64,000 nt of DNA from Atopomonas hussainii (GTDB taxonomy: Bacteria; Pseudomonadota; Gammaproteobacteria; Pseudomonadales; Pseudomonadaceae), in contig NZ_FOAS01000012.1 in assembly GCF_900109735.1 (NCBI RefSeq), positions 62,001 to 126,000 on the forward strand, written 5' to 3'. The position numbers and the translations under genes were made by a program. Below the pieces are notes generated by a model that worked only from the letters and a program-made list of their open reading frames with translations, searched no databases and was not told where the DNA came from. This document shows positions 1 to 11,633 of this stretch, one piece after another (position 1 is the stretch's first letter; each line of letters begins with the position of its first letter).

Positions 1-50
1 TCCACATGCATGTGCTCGGTCAGCGTCAACTGAACTGGCCGCCGGGTTGA
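1..50 (+). CDS. HIT-family (histidine triad) protein, C-terminal end only
   Basis: The window opens inside a reading frame that runs from base 3 to a TGA at 48-50. It encodes a tail of the form HMHVLGQRQLNWPPG, which closely resembles the conserved end of HIT-family nucleotide-binding hydrolases (HinT-like), where the last histidine triad is followed by GxRxxxWPPG. Only about 15 residues are present, so activity cannot be judged. The stop lies one base before the ATG of the next gene, which suggests co-transcription. In Pseudomonas, from memory, a HIT gene sits next to coq7, which fits the next-but-one gene here. Confidence 0.72.
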   Translation, partial: HMHVLGQRQLNWPPG

Positions 51-51
51 T

Positions 52-867
52 ATGCGCGTCACCGCTTTACTGGCCAGCCTATTGCTGTGCCTAGCGCCCA
101 GCGCGCATGCCTTAAACCCCGGCGACACCTTCCACGACAACCTGCTCGACGGCACCCCCGGCCCTGAGCTGGTGGTGGTGCCGGCGGGCACCTTTGTCAT
201 CGGCGACAGCGTAGGCTCTGGCAATCACAACGAGCGCCCCACCAAACAACTTACCCTGCCCAAGGCGTTTGCCATGGGCGTTTATGAGGTGAGCTTCGCT
301 GAATGGCGCGCCTACAGCGAAGCCAGCGGCAAGCCGGTGCCGAATAACGAAGGCTGGGGCTTATCGGAACAGCGCCCGGTGATGCATGTGAACTGGCATC
401 AAGCGCAGGCGTTTTGCCAATGGCTCAGCCAAGTCACCGGCCAGCGCTATCGCCTACCTACTGAGGCCGAGTGGGAATACGCCGCCCGCGCCGGTAGCAG
501 CAGCTTGTTTTGGTGGGGCGACAGCGCCGCGCCCGTTAATGAGCAACCGTTTGCCCACTGTCGCGGCTGCGGCACCTCCAGCTTTATTCGCAACAAAACC
601 GCACTGCGTGGCCAATTTGCGCCCAACGCGTTTGGTCTGTACGACACCGCCGGCAATGTTTGGGAGTGGACTGCTTCGCCCTATTCCGCCACCTATGATG
701 GCAGCGAACAACACAGCGCCCGCTTGCTCGATCAACGCCCGCGCGTAGTGCGTGGCGGCGCGTGGAACAGCGGCCCGCAGTATTTGCGCAGTTCGCTGCG
801 CGACCCGCGCCAAGCCGATCAAGCCAGTTACTCATTGGGTTTTCGTGTGCTGCGCGAGCTGAACTGA
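52..867 (+). CDS. Secreted FGE-sulfatase/SUMF1-fold protein
   Basis: 271 residues. A signal peptide (hydrophobic residues 4-16, then AHA-L) is followed by a formylglycine-generating-enzyme-fold domain. Family marks visible are VVVPAGTFVIGD, PVMHVNWHQAQAFCQWLS, YRLPTEAEWEYAARAG, NAFGLYDTAGNVWEWT, VVRGGAW and the terminal LGFRVLRE. True formylglycine-generating enzymes carry catalytic cysteines near the RGGSW/RCAxR region. That segment here reads RGGAWNSGPQYLRSSLRD with no cysteine, so sulfatase maturation is unlikely and a structural or binding role is more probable. A CxxC pair occurs earlier (around residue 176). The ATG follows the HIT stop by one base and coq7 starts 63 bases downstream. 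Secretion to the periplasm is inferred from the signal peptide; the ligand is unknown. Confidence 0.85.
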   Translation: MRVTALLASLLLCLAPSAHALNPGDTFHDNLLDGTPGPELVVVPAGTFVIGDSVGSGNHNERPTKQLTLPKAFAMGVYEVSFAEWRAYSEASGKPVPNNEGWGLSEQRPVMHVNWHQAQAFCQWLSQVTGQRYRLPTEAEWEYAARAGSSSLFWWGDSAAPVNEQPFAHCRGCGTSSFIRNKTALRGQFAPNAFGLYDTAGNVWEWTASPYSATYDGSEQHSARLLDQRPRVVRGGAWNSGPQYLRSSLRDPRQADQASYSLGFRVLRELN

Positions 868-930
868 CAGACGTCAACGTCTACACACCTAACTGCGTTA
901 CACTTTGCACAGTTTGTTCTGGAGATGCGT

Positions 931-1578
931 ATGCCGTCCCAACGCCATTACTCCCCGCTCGATCAGCTGCTGCTGCAAGCCGACAGCGCCCTGCGCACCT
1001 TGCTGCCCTTTAGCGGCCAGCCGGATCGCCTGTCACCGGCCAGCGATAAGCCCGAGTGCGAGCTGTCTGCCGATGACAACCGCCATGTCGCCGGCTTGAT
1101 GCGCATCAACCACACCGGAGAGGTGTGCGCGCAAGGCCTGTACCAAGGCCAAGCCCTCACTGCCAAGCTGCCGGAAGTGCGCGAACGCATGGAGCACGCG
1201 GCGCGGGAAGAAATCGACCATCTGGCCTGGTGCGAAGAGCGCCTGCGCCAACTGGACAGCCGCCCCAGCGTACTTAATCCACTGTTTTACGGCCTGTCGT
1301 TTGGTATTGGTGCCACCGCCGGTTTGATTAGCGACCGCTTAAGCCTAGGCTTTGTCGCCGCCACCGAAGATCAAGTGTGCAAGCACTTGGATGAGCACCT
1401 GCACCAACTGCCGCGCAGCGATGCAAAGAGCCGCGCGATTTTGGCGCAGATGCGCATCGATGAAGCCGAGCATGCCGACCATGCCTTAGAGGCCGGCGGC
1501 TTTAAGTTTCCCGCGCCGGTCAAACTGGGCATGACCTTGCTGTCCAAGGTGATGACCAAAAGCACCTACCGCATCTGA
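931..1578 (+). CDS. coq7: Demethoxyubiquinone hydroxylase Coq7
   Basis: 215 residues from the ATG at 931. An in-frame ATG at 925 lies directly against the GGAG at 921-924, so 931, six bases beyond it, is the better start; it also gives the N-terminus [14 protein letters not shown] expected of the family. The protein is a ferritin-like di-iron monooxygenase that performs the last ring hydroxylation of ubiquinone synthesis at the inner membrane. Iron ligands are visible as [21 protein letters not shown] and [10 protein letters not shown] (paired ExxH motifs). It sits downstream of the HIT and FGE-fold genes and ends in a terminator shared with the convergent OsmC gene. Confidence 0.95.
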   Translation: MPSQRHYSPLDQLLLQADSALRTLLPFSGQPDRLSPASDKPECELSADDNRHVAGLMRINHTGEVCAQGLYQGQALTAKLPEVRERMEHAAREEIDHLAWCEERLRQLDSRPSVLNPLFYGLSFGIGATAGLISDRLSLGFVAATEDQVCKHLDEHLHQLPRSDAKSRAILAQMRIDEAEHADHALEAGGFKFPAPVKLGMTLLSKVMTKSTYRI

Positions 1579-1604
1579 TTGAGTCAGGGCTTTGCGGCTT
1601 GAAC

Positions 1605-1635
1605 AAAAACGGCAGCTTAATAAGCTGCCGTTTTT
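1605..1635. terminator. Bidirectional terminator between coq7 and osmC-type gene
   Basis: An inverted repeat (ACGGCAGC at 1609-1616 and GCTGCCGT at 1624-1631) is flanked by AAAAA on the left and TTTTT on the right. It can therefore act as an intrinsic terminator in both directions between the convergent genes. Confidence 0.85.
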
Positions 1636-1652
1636 GTGCGTGCGCTCGCGAC

Positions 1653-2078
1653 TTAAGCGCCGAGCTCTTCAATCTCATAATCGTGAGTAATCGCCACACC
1701 CGCCGCGCCGAGCATGATCGACGCCGAGCAGTATTTTTCTGCCGACAACTCAACCGCGCGTTTAACCTGCGCTTCTTTTAGGCCACGGCCTTTGACCACA
1801 AAGTGCACGTGAATTTTGGTGAACACTTTCGGGTCTTCGCTGGCGCGTTCGGCCTCTAAAAACGCCTCACAGTGCTCTACCGGCTGACGCGCTTTCTTCA
1901 AAATGCTCATCACGTCAAAACCGGTGCAGCCACCCATGCCCAGCAGCAGCATTTCCATCGGGCGCACGCCCAAGTTGCGGCCACCGTATTCCGGCGGGCC
2001 ATCCATCACCACCACATGGCCACTGCCTGACTCACCTAAAAACATGGCCTCACCGGCCCACTGAATCCGCGCCTTCAT
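1653..2078 (-). CDS. OsmC/Ohr-family redox protein
   Basis: 141 residues starting MKARIQW at the ATG ending at 2078. An AGGAG seven bases upstream supports this start over the more upstream ATG. The protein belongs to the OsmC/Ohr family of cytoplasmic thiol peroxidases acting on organic hydroperoxides. The two reactive cysteines are visible, one in GGCTGFDVM and one in EKYCSASIML, each in its usual context. It lies alone, convergent with coq7 and divergent from vfr. The family includes both Ohr and YhfA-type members; the sequence looks nearer the general OsmC/YhfA type, and the substrate is not certain. Confidence 0.88.
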   Translation of the reverse strand: MKARIQWAGEAMFLGESGSGHVVVMDGPPEYGGRNLGVRPMEMLLLGMGGCTGFDVMSILKKARQPVEHCEAFLEAERASEDPKVFTKIHVHFVVKGRGLKEAQVKRAVELSAEKYCSASIMLGAAGVAITHDYEIEELGA

Positions 2079-2342
2079 CCCCATACTCCTGATAGCCTGC
2101 AAACCGCGCGGTAGCTTACCACACGTCTATTTGCCAGCTGTGGCCACTAGCGCTTACGCTTTCTGTGGTTCAATTCGTAAAACCAAGCGGTCGCTTGTTG
2201 GTAAACTTGACGCCGTCACACTGACACCATCAGCTAAAAAAGGAATATAGTCACTGTTGGTCTTTATCCAGATCACTGATGACGTATCCCAGATAAAACA
2301 AAACGAGTCGCTGGATCGTGACTCAACATTGCGGGAAATCTC

Positions 2343-2987
2343 ATGGTTGCACTGACCCTTACGCCAAAAATCAAGAACCTCGATAAGTTCTTGGCCCACT
2401 GCCATCGCCGTCGTTTTACTGCCAAAAGCACCATCATTTATGCCGGTGACCGTTGCGAAAGCCTGTTTTTTATCGTCAAAGGCTCCGTGACCATTCTGAT
2501 TGAGGATGACGATGGTCGCGAAATGATCATTGCCTACCTCAACGCCGGAGACTTCTTTGGCGAGATGGGCCTGTTCGAGCGCGAAGGCTCCGAGCAAGAG
2601 CGCAGCGCTTGGGTACGCGCGAAAACCGAGTGCGAAGTGGCAGAAATCAGCTACGCCAAGTTCCGCGAAATCAGCCAGCAAGACCCGGATATTATGTTCG
2701 CCCTTGGCCAGCAGATGGCCGAGCGCCTGCGCGATACCACGCGCAAAGTCGGCGACTTGGCCTTCCTCGACGTGACTGGCCGCGTCGCACGCACCCTGCT
2801 CGATCTGTGCAAGCAACCCGACGCGATGACGCACCCCGACGGCATGCAGATCAAGATCACCCGCCAAGAGATTGGCCGCATTGTTGGCTGCTCGCGGGAA
2901 ATGGTTGGTCGCGTACTGAAGTCACTGGAAGAACAGGGACTGGTACACGTCAAAGGCAAAACCATGGTGGTTTACGGCACCCGCTAA
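2343..2987 (+). CDS. vfr: Vfr/CRP cAMP-responsive transcription regulator
   Basis: 214 residues, close to E. coli CRP (210). The N-terminal cyclic-nucleotide-binding domain shows the phosphate-binding cassette FFGEMGLFE followed by the Arg/Ser/Ala-containing ERSAWVRA. A long dimerisation helix and a C-terminal winged HTH follow, with recognition helix [15 protein letters not shown]. In Pseudomonas this regulator controls virulence, type IV pili, quorum sensing and flagellar genes in response to cAMP. It is monocistronic with a hairpin terminator 13 bases downstream. Its placement next to a flagellin gene is suggestive, but I saw no clear Vfr site in the flagellin promoter. Confidence 0.95.
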   Translation: MVALTLTPKIKNLDKFLAHCHRRRFTAKSTIIYAGDRCESLFFIVKGSVTILIEDDDGREMIIAYLNAGDFFGEMGLFEREGSEQERSAWVRAKTECEVAEISYAKFREISQQDPDIMFALGQQMAERLRDTTRKVGDLAFLDVTGRVARTLLDLCKQPDAMTHPDGMQIKITRQEIGRIVGCSREMVGRVLKSLEEQGLVHVKGKTMVVYGTR

Positions 2988-3000
2988 GACCCTCGCGCAG

Positions 3001-3026
3001 GCTTGGCTCTCAGCCGAGAGCCAAGC
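3001..3026 (+). terminator. Hairpin after vfr
   Basis: A perfect 11-bp stem (GCTTGGCTCTC at 3001-3011 pairing with 3016-3026) carries a four-base AGCC loop. No T-run follows, so it may terminate weakly or stabilise the vfr mRNA 3' end. Confidence 0.6.
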
Positions 3027-3147
3027 GCCGCTCGACGCAACAAGCGCTCACTCGCTCTCCTCACTTAACGCACCCCGTCGCCGAATCTCAATCAAACGAC
3101 AGCACGCCGCAACGGCAACCGTTCGTCGGCAATAGCCCTCCCCTGCC

Positions 3148-3174
3148 TCAAGCTCTTTTCACCCACGCCGAAAA
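3148..3174 (+). promoter_or_regulatory. FliA (sigma-28) type promoter for the flagellin gene
   Basis: TCAAG at 3148-3152 and GCCGAAAA at 3167-3174 are separated by 14 bases. This gives the 19-base box-to-box offset of the sigma-28 consensus (TAAAGTTT-N11-GCCGATAA; Pseudomonas sites often begin TCAAG). The -10 box matches 7 of 8 positions. Transcription would start near 3181, leaving about 40 bases of leader before the flagellin ATG. Confidence 0.72.
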
Positions 3175-3219
3175 CCCGCTCAGGAGTTACAAAAACCTGC
3201 ACGCGAGGGGCTGCAAAGC

Positions 3220-4905
3220 ATGCTCAGCGTCAACACCAACATGGCGTCATCATTTACCCAGCGCCAACTGGGCAGTAACGGCAGCGCCTTAAATACCACG
3301 CTGCAACGACTGTCCACGGGCTATCGCATTAACAGTGCGAAGGATGATGCCGCCGGCCTACAGATCTCCAACCGCCTATCGACACAGGTCAGCGGCTTGG
3401 CTGTGGCTGTGCGTAACGCCAACGACGGCATCTCGCTGTTGCAAGTCGCCGAAGGCGCTCTGCAAAGCGTGACCGATGCACTGCAGCGGATTCGCGTACT
3501 GGGCTTGCAGGCCATGAATGGCTCCAACGGCGCCAGCGAGCGCGATGCGCTCAACCAAGAAGCCCAGCAGCTTGCGCAGGAAATCACTCGCATCAACGAA
3601 ACGACCACCTTTGGTGGGCGCAAAGTGTTCGATCAGGGCAGCAGCTCGCTGCTTGGCGATCTTGACCAACGCTCGGTACTCAACTCTTTACGCGGCTATT
3701 GGATTAGCGAAGGCGAACAACGCGTCTTCGACGCCTTCGGCCTGCGTGCCGATGGGGCGCAGCTGGAAATCACCTTCAGCAATAACGGCGCCAGCCCTGC
3801 TTTAGCCTCGGTCGCCTACACCGGTGCCGATGGCAACGGCAAGGCGCTCAACCAAGTACTCGACGTTAACCTCGCCTATTTCGATGCCTCCACCCTACCC
3901 AACGGCGGCACCAACCCTGCGCAGTACACCGACCGGGTGATTGCCCACGAAATGGCTCACGCGGTAATGGGCCGCACGATGAATTTTGCCGGCGGACTGC
4001 CCAACTGGTTTATCGAAGGCGCCGCAGAGGCTGTACATGGCGCCGATGCCCGAGTATTTGCCGACACCGCCGGCGGCACCAATGTCACCGCCATGCTCGC
4101 CGCCTTCAACGCCGACAACGTCGGTGTCAGCGCCGGTTACTCGGCCGGCTATGTGGCCGTTCGCTATATGCATGACCGCATCAAGGCAGCCGGCGGCACC
4201 GGCATCAAAGAGATCATGGGTTATCTCAACAGCAATGCCGGCTCGACACTCGATCAGGCGCTGACCAATGCCAGCAAAGGCGCCTTCACCAGCCTGGCCA
4301 ACTTCAATACCCAGTTCAATGCCAATGCCAGCGCCTATGTTGCAGGGATGAACCTGACCAACGCCGACACCGGCGCCATCGGCGGCCTAGATGCTGACGG
4401 CGGGCCGGTGTTAACGGCAGAGAACATCTTGCCCAACCAAGGCACCGGGCTGCCCGGCTCACAGGGTTTTAAGCTCAAAGAACCGAGCTTATTTAATGCC
4501 AACAGCGTGGGCGGCGGCAGCGTGGTGGACTTCCAAGTTGGCGCCAATGCTAACGAAACCGTCAGTGTCGGCATCGGCTCATTCAGCGCCGGCTCGCTGG
4601 CACTGAGCCGGCTCAACTTAGGCACTTTGCCCGGCTTCGCGGTGATGGATGTAGATGACGCGCTGGCCTATGTCGATCGCCAGCGCGCCTACATGGGCTC
4701 GCTACAAAACCGTCTTGAAGCGACTATCGACAACCTGCAAAACATTGGCGAAAACGCCGCCTCCAGCCGCTCGCGAATCATCGATGCTGACTTTGCCCAA
4801 GAAACCGCCCTGCTGGTCTCACAGCAAATCAAACAGCAGGCCGCGCAGGGCATCCTCGCGCAAGCTAATCAGCAGTCGGAAAACGTGCTCAACCTACTGC
4901 GCTAG
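3220..4905 (+). CDS. Flagellin with inserted zinc metalloprotease domain (flagellinolysin type)
   Basis: 561 residues. Residues 1 to about 145 form a normal flagellin N-terminus ([45 protein letters not shown]). Residues from about 436 to 561 form the C-terminal D1/D0 part ([26 protein letters not shown], ending NVLNLLR). The variable region between them carries HEMAH at residues 243-247, then E266 in [12 protein letters not shown]: an HExxH-x18-E gluzincin zinc site with the W-x-x-E-G-x-A-E context of peptidase-MA enzymes. Flagellins of this architecture (flagellinolysins) are known to assemble into proteolytic filaments; activity here is inferred from intact motifs. The ATG has GAGGGG nine bases upstream. 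The gene stands alone behind a FliA-like promoter, with no other flagellar gene in the window, so a primary flagellin is presumably encoded elsewhere. Confidence 0.92.
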   Translation: MLSVNTNMASSFTQRQLGSNGSALNTTLQRLSTGYRINSAKDDAAGLQISNRLSTQVSGLAVAVRNANDGISLLQVAEGALQSVTDALQRIRVLGLQAMNGSNGASERDALNQEAQQLAQEITRINETTTFGGRKVFDQGSSSLLGDLDQRSVLNSLRGYWISEGEQRVFDAFGLRADGAQLEITFSNNGASPALASVAYTGADGNGKALNQVLDVNLAYFDASTLPNGGTNPAQYTDRVIAHEMAHAVMGRTMNFAGGLPNWFIEGAAEAVHGADARVFADTAGGTNVTAMLAAFNADNVGVSAGYSAGYVAVRYMHDRIKAAGGTGIKEIMGYLNSNAGSTLDQALTNASKGAFTSLANFNTQFNANASAYVAGMNLTNADTGAIGGLDADGGPVLTAENILPNQGTGLPGSQGFKLKEPSLFNANSVGGGSVVDFQVGANANETVSVGIGSFSAGSLALSRLNLGTLPGFAVMDVDDALAYVDRQRAYMGSLQNRLEATIDNLQNIGENAASSRSRIIDADFAQETALLVSQQIKQQAAQGILAQANQQSENVLNLLR

Positions 4906-4916
4906 AGGCTTTGACG

Positions 4917-5861
4917 CTAAGCAGCCCCGACACCGTGCCACAACCCCCGAATCGCCGCAATGCCCTGCGCACCCACTTGCCACGCCTGCGGCAAGTCGGC
5001 CGGACTTACCCCGCCGAGCAGATACGCTGGGCTTAAACACTGCTTGAGTAATTGTTCGGCCTGCGCCCAGCCTAGAGGCTCTGCCTCTGGGTGTGAGGCG
5101 GTCTGCAGTAGCGGTGACAGGGTAACAAAGTCCACCCCCAACTGATTGGCCAGCGCTAACTCGGCGGCGTTATGGCACGACGCCGCCACGCGCACACCCG
5201 CCGGGCGCTCACCCTGAAAGCCCTGCAACTGCGCGGCGCTGAGATGCCAGCCGGCGCCCGGCACTTGCGCCAATAACGCCTGCTCGCCGTGCAGCATCAG
5301 CTGGGCACGGCCCGCACACAGCGCCGCCGCTTGCTGCACACAGTGCAAATACGCCGCCGCACTTAACTGCGGTAAACGCCAGTAGATCAACGCTGCGCCA
5401 GCAGCCAAAGCCTGGGTTAACTGCGCTAAGGCGTGCTCTGCCGTCCACTCGGGCGCCGTGACCCAGTAGCAATCGGGCAGCTGTGCGGCACTCACAATCG
5501 GCAAATTCGCTGCAGGAAAGTGGTAATCGCTTAACGCCGGCGGCACCACCCACGCCAAGGGCTGCCCCTCAGCACCGTGTGGCTCGCCACTGAAGCCGGT
5601 CACGCGCCAAACGTCCAACAGTACGGATTTATCCGCGTAATCATGGCTCACCTGAATCAGTGGCCGTGCAGCGGTCACGCGGATGCCTAACTCTTCGTGC
5701 AGCTCACGATCCAGCGCCTGCTCGCGAGTTTCCCCCGCTTCGCATTTACCGCCGGGGAATTCCCACAAGCCACCTTGATGCTGATTCGCCGCGCGCTTGG
5801 CCAGCAGGATACGTCCATCCTCGCCGACGATCACAGCAGCCATGACATGAATGCGCTTCAT
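4917..5861 (-). CDS. Nudix hydrolase fused to thiamine-phosphate-synthase-like domain
   Basis: 314 residues from MKRIHVMAAVIVGEDG (ATG ending 5861, preceded by a GGGGGGA run). The N-terminal half is MutT-like with the Nudix box GGKCEAGETREQALDRELHE, expected to hydrolyse oxidised nucleotides such as 8-oxo-dGTP. The C-terminal half (about residues 135-314) resembles the TIM barrel of thiamine phosphate synthase/TenI (VDFVTLSPLLQT, YLLGGVSPADL, GAQGIAAIRGLW). This fusion is a known gammaproteobacterial MutT variant; whether the second domain is active is unknown. It lies downstream of argJ on the same strand and is convergent with the flagellin gene, whose stop is 11 bases away. Confidence 0.9.
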   Translation of the reverse strand: MKRIHVMAAVIVGEDGRILLAKRAANQHQGGLWEFPGGKCEAGETREQALDRELHEELGIRVTAARPLIQVSHDYADKSVLLDVWRVTGFSGEPHGAEGQPLAWVVPPALSDYHFPAANLPIVSAAQLPDCYWVTAPEWTAEHALAQLTQALAAGAALIYWRLPQLSAAAYLHCVQQAAALCAGRAQLMLHGEQALLAQVPGAGWHLSAAQLQGFQGERPAGVRVAASCHNAAELALANQLGVDFVTLSPLLQTASHPEAEPLGWAQAEQLLKQCLSPAYLLGGVSPADLPQAWQVGAQGIAAIRGLWHGVGAA

Positions 5862-5878
5862 CCATCCCCCCAAAAATA

Positions 5879-5905
5879 CACGGGCCAGCAAGCTGGCCCG
5901 TTTTT
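5879..5905 (-). terminator. Hairpin between argJ and the Nudix gene
   Basis: The inverted repeat CGGGCCAGC (5881-5889) / GCTGGCCCG (5892-5900) lies between argJ and the downstream Nudix gene. The T-run is perfect on the + strand (TTTTT) and interrupted on the - strand. It may attenuate rather than fully stop argJ read-through. Confidence 0.5.
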
Positions 5906-5926
5906 AGCTCGGTGTTACCCGCCAAT

Positions 5927-7144
5927 TTAGGTGCGGTATTCGGCGTTAATCTTCACATACTCATGGGAAAGGTCGGTGGTCCAGATAGTTTCGCTGAACT
6001 CGCCACGACCTAACTCGATGCGAATGGTGATTTCCTCGCGGGCCATGACCTCGGCGCCTTGCGCTTCGGTGTAGCTGGCCGCGCGACCGCCTTGGCTGGC
6101 GATGCACACTTCACCCAAGAACACGTCGATCTTGCTCACATCCAGCTCTGGCACGCCGGCGTAACCTACGGCCGCCAAGATGCGCCCCCAGTTGGGGTCG
6201 GAGGCAAACAGCGCGGTCTTGATCAGCGGCGAGTGGGCCACGGCATACGCCACATCCAAGCACTCTTGCGCATTACCGCCACCGTTGGCTATCACGGTAA
6301 CGAACTTAGTCGCGCCTTCGCCGTCGCGCACGATGGCTTGTGCCACTTCCATAAATACGCTGAACACGGCGTCTTTCAGTTTGCCGAACAACTCACCGCT
6401 GGCGGCGGTGATTTCCGGCAGCTTGGCTTGGCCGGTGGCGATCAGCATGCAGCAATCGTTGGTCGAGGTGTCGCCGTCGATGGTGATGCGGTTAAACGAT
6501 TTATTCGCCGCATCGCGCACCAGCGCTTGCAGCACATCGCGCGAGACTTTGGCGTCGGTGGCGATATAGCCCAGCATGGTGGCCATGTTCGGGCGAATCA
6601 TGCCGGCGCCTTTGCTGATACCAGTGACGGTGACGATGACGCCGTCATGCTCAAACTGACGACTGGCGCCCTTAGGCAGCGTGTCGGTGGTCATGATGCC
6701 TTCGGCGGCTTGCGCCCAGTGATCTTCCGCCAAGTCAGCCAGTGCCGCGGGCAGCGCGGCTTCGATCTTGGCCACGGGCAGCGGCTCACCAATCACACCG
6801 GTGGAAAACGGTAAAATCTGCTCGGCATCGACTTGGGTCAGCTGGGCCAACGCCTCGGTGCTGCGCTTGGCGTTGGCCAGACCATCATCGCCGGTACCGG
6901 CATTGGCGTTGCCGGTATTGGTGAGCAAATAGCGCACCTCGCCCGCCAGACGCTCGCGAGTAATCAGCACGGGAGCGGCGCAAAACGCATTGGTGGTGGT
7001 CACGCCAGCCACACGCGAACCTTCTGCACAGCGCATGACGACCACATCCTTGCGGCCTACGCGTTTAATCCCGGCCGAGGCGATACCCAACTCGAAACCC
7101 GGTACTGGATGCAATGTGGGCAGCGGGCCCAGTCCAACAGCCAT
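5927..7144 (-). CDS. argJ: Bifunctional ornithine acetyltransferase / N-acetylglutamate synthase ArgJ
   Basis: 405 residues, the usual ArgJ length. The enzyme transfers acetyl from N-acetylornithine to glutamate (and can use acetyl-CoA) in the cyclic arginine pathway. The self-cleavage site is seen as [13 protein letters not shown], where the chain breaks before the Thr of ATML to give the alpha and beta subunits with that Thr as nucleophile. Other conserved segments are [39 protein letters not shown] and [20 protein letters not shown] lies eight bases before the ATG. It is downstream of secA on the same strand, the arrangement I recall from Pseudomonas. Confidence 0.97.
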   Translation of the reverse strand: MAVGLGPLPTLHPVPGFELGIASAGIKRVGRKDVVVMRCAEGSRVAGVTTTNAFCAAPVLITRERLAGEVRYLLTNTGNANAGTGDDGLANAKRSTEALAQLTQVDAEQILPFSTGVIGEPLPVAKIEAALPAALADLAEDHWAQAAEGIMTTDTLPKGASRQFEHDGVIVTVTGISKGAGMIRPNMATMLGYIATDAKVSRDVLQALVRDAANKSFNRITIDGDTSTNDCCMLIATGQAKLPEITAASGELFGKLKDAVFSVFMEVAQAIVRDGEGATKFVTVIANGGGNAQECLDVAYAVAHSPLIKTALFASDPNWGRILAAVGYAGVPELDVSKIDVFLGEVCIASQGGRAASYTEAQGAEVMAREEITIRIELGRGEFSETIWTTDLSHEYVKINAEYRT

Positions 7145-7243
7145 AGTGACGCTCCTTGAAAATCATGCTTGCTTTAACTGGCAAAACGCCGCGAGCAGCC
7201 AAGGCTGGTCACGGCGTTGCTAGCACGGTGGCTCGATCAGGGT

Positions 7244-9979
<2,736 letters not shown>

Positions 9980-10112
9980 GACGTATAGGGCTTTCCACTG
10001 ATTGAAGGGAAAGGGCGCATCCGCGCGCCCAGCCGAAGCGATAGGCTTAAAACAAGGCAGGCATTCTAACCGGATGCAGACGATTCGTCAGGCATGCCGT
10101 TGGATTGCATTG

Positions 10113-11042
10113 TCAACGATGTAACGAACTGCGGGCAATGTAGCTACTGGGATTGACTAATTTGCCGTTTTTGAACACCTCAAAATGCACGTGATTGCCA
10201 GTAGAGCGGCCAGTGCTACCCACTTTGGCAATAACCTGCCCCGGCTGCACCAGCTCACCGACTTGCACGGTGTTGCGCTGGTTGTGCGCGTAGCGGCTCA
10301 CATAACCATCGGCATGGGTGATTTCTACCGTGTTGCCATACGCGGGACGACGGCCTGACCAGGTCACCACGCCAGCAGCCACCGCGACTACATCGCTGCC
10401 ACGCGGCGCGGCAAAGTCGACGCCTTTGTGCAAGCTAGAGCGCCCCGTCACTGGGTTTACCCGACGACCAAACGGTGACGATACGTAGCCCGTATTCACT
10501 GGGCGACCGGCCAGTTCGCTGGCTTCAGAGATGCTGCGTTCGGCCAACATAGACTCCAGCAAATCCAGCTGCAGTTCGCGCTCGCCTAAGCGCAGCTCTA
10601 GCGCGCTTAAGGTTTCCATAAAGCTGGGCGGGGCATAGGCCGGCAGGTTTTCCAGCTCGTCATCAGCACCGCCTTGGGCGACGTCGATGGCGAAGTCGAA
10701 CTCGCTGCTATCCAGCTCGGCCACGCCAACTAAACGCTCGCCTAGGGCATCGATACGCATCATGCGCGCTTGCAGGCGGCCGACATGCACGGCCAGGGCA
10801 TCTAATTGACGCTGCGCGTCTTCGCGGGTTTCCCGCACGTTGTCACGCTGGTATTGCAGCGCCAGCGCAACATCTAAGCCCTCGCCCGGGCCGCTGTGGT
10901 TATGCCACTGGGCCAGCGCTAAGCCGCCAACCAAACCCACACCTAACAGGAGCTTGGTCGCCAACGCGGCGGTCACTGCCAGCCAGCGACCGCTAACATT
11001 GGTAGTGTTACTGCCACGACGGCTAAGAATGATGACTTGCAT
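10113..11042 (-). CDS. Inner-membrane-anchored M23 (LytM) peptidase
   Basis: 309 residues from MQVIILSRRGSNTTNVSGR (ATG ending 11042); longer upstream starts lack family-like sequence. A short cytoplasmic tail and one membrane segment (about residues 19-42) are followed by a coiled region (DNVRETREDAQRQLDAL) and a C-terminal LytM domain. The zinc-site signatures are present: SPFGRRVNPVTGRSSLHKGVDFA, GNTVEITHADGYVSRYAH and STGRSTGNHVHFEVF. That gives H, D, HxH ligands, so it should be a catalytically competent peptidoglycan endopeptidase in the periplasm. It lies upstream of secA and divergent from the DciA-like gene, matching the Pseudomonas secA neighbourhood. Confidence 0.9.
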   Translation of the reverse strand: MQVIILSRRGSNTTNVSGRWLAVTAALATKLLLGVGLVGGLALAQWHNHSGPGEGLDVALALQYQRDNVRETREDAQRQLDALAVHVGRLQARMMRIDALGERLVGVAELDSSEFDFAIDVAQGGADDELENLPAYAPPSFMETLSALELRLGERELQLDLLESMLAERSISEASELAGRPVNTGYVSSPFGRRVNPVTGRSSLHKGVDFAAPRGSDVVAVAAGVVTWSGRRPAYGNTVEITHADGYVSRYAHNQRNTVQVGELVQPGQVIAKVGSTGRSTGNHVHFEVFKNGKLVNPSSYIARSSLHR

Positions 11043-11128
11043 GCATTCAACCTCGTTGTGTCTTGCGCCGCAGCGCATGCGTCTCTGTTAGCATGCCGGG
11101 CAAGTAAATCATCACAAGGCTTCCTGCC

Positions 11129-11602
11129 ATGGGGTTCCGTCCGTTGGACGCGAAAGGGCTCAAACACCTGCTCAAGCAGGGTGCCCTGCAAACAATGCTC
11201 AATCAGGCCGCTCGGGTGGCGCGCTATCAAGCGCTACTCGAACAATGCCTACAGCCGGCGGCTAGGCCACACTGCCAAGTGGGCGGCCTGAATAACGGCA
11301 AGCTGGTGATCGTGGTCGACAACAGCCATTGGGCTACCCGCCTACGCTTTCAGGAACAGCGATTGCTGCGCCAGCTGCAAGCGTGCGAAGAATTGCGCAC
11401 CTTAACCAAAATTCTCATCAAGGTACATCCTCGGTCGTCCGCAGCGCCTTACCGTTCACATTCTGCGCGACGCACCCCCGCCGCTGCCGAGGCCCTGCAT
11501 GAAGCTGCCGAGGTGATTCAAGACCCGCAACTAAAGGCCGCGCTAGAGCGCTTAGCCAGCCGCCACGAGAGCAACAAAAAAGCCTCAGACGACAACGCCT
11601 GA
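11129..11602 (+). CDS. DciA-like DUF721 protein (replicative helicase loader family)
   Basis: 157 residues. The N-terminal part has the DUF721 fold marks (LKQGALQTMLNQAARVARYQ, LVIVVDNSHWATRLRFQEQ, LLRQL) typical of DciA, which loads DnaB in bacteria lacking DnaC. The C-terminal third is a low-complexity, charged tail. The start at 11129 is the first good ATG. It is divergent from the M23 gene with an 86-base shared control region, and its last codons overlap a strong terminator. The DciA role is inferred from family and neighbourhood. Confidence 0.8.
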   Translation: MGFRPLDAKGLKHLLKQGALQTMLNQAARVARYQALLEQCLQPAARPHCQVGGLNNGKLVIVVDNSHWATRLRFQEQRLLRQLQACEELRTLTKILIKVHPRSSAAPYRSHSARRTPAAAEALHEAAEVIQDPQLKAALERLASRHESNKKASDDNA

Positions 11603-11612
11603 GGCTTTTTTA
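11575..11612. terminator. Bidirectional terminator between dciA-like gene and rnfH
   Basis: The stem AGCCTCAG (11581-11588) / CTGAGGCT (11599-11606) is flanked by AAAAAA and TTTTTT. The left arm is inside the last codons of the DUF721 gene. It can serve both convergent units. Confidence 0.88.
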
Positions 11613-11633
11613 ATACCCGCAAAACCCGCCGAT

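Noticed and set aside
2256-2276. Possible Vfr/CRP site upstream of vfr (around TTTATCCAGATCAC)
   Set aside because: Only one half-site fits well; I count about 11 of 16 core positions against TGTGA-N6-TCACA, too weak to annotate as autoregulation.
2154-2867. A 237-codon open frame antisense to vfr
   Set aside because: It runs across the vfr promoter and the conserved vfr coding sequence; no family features.
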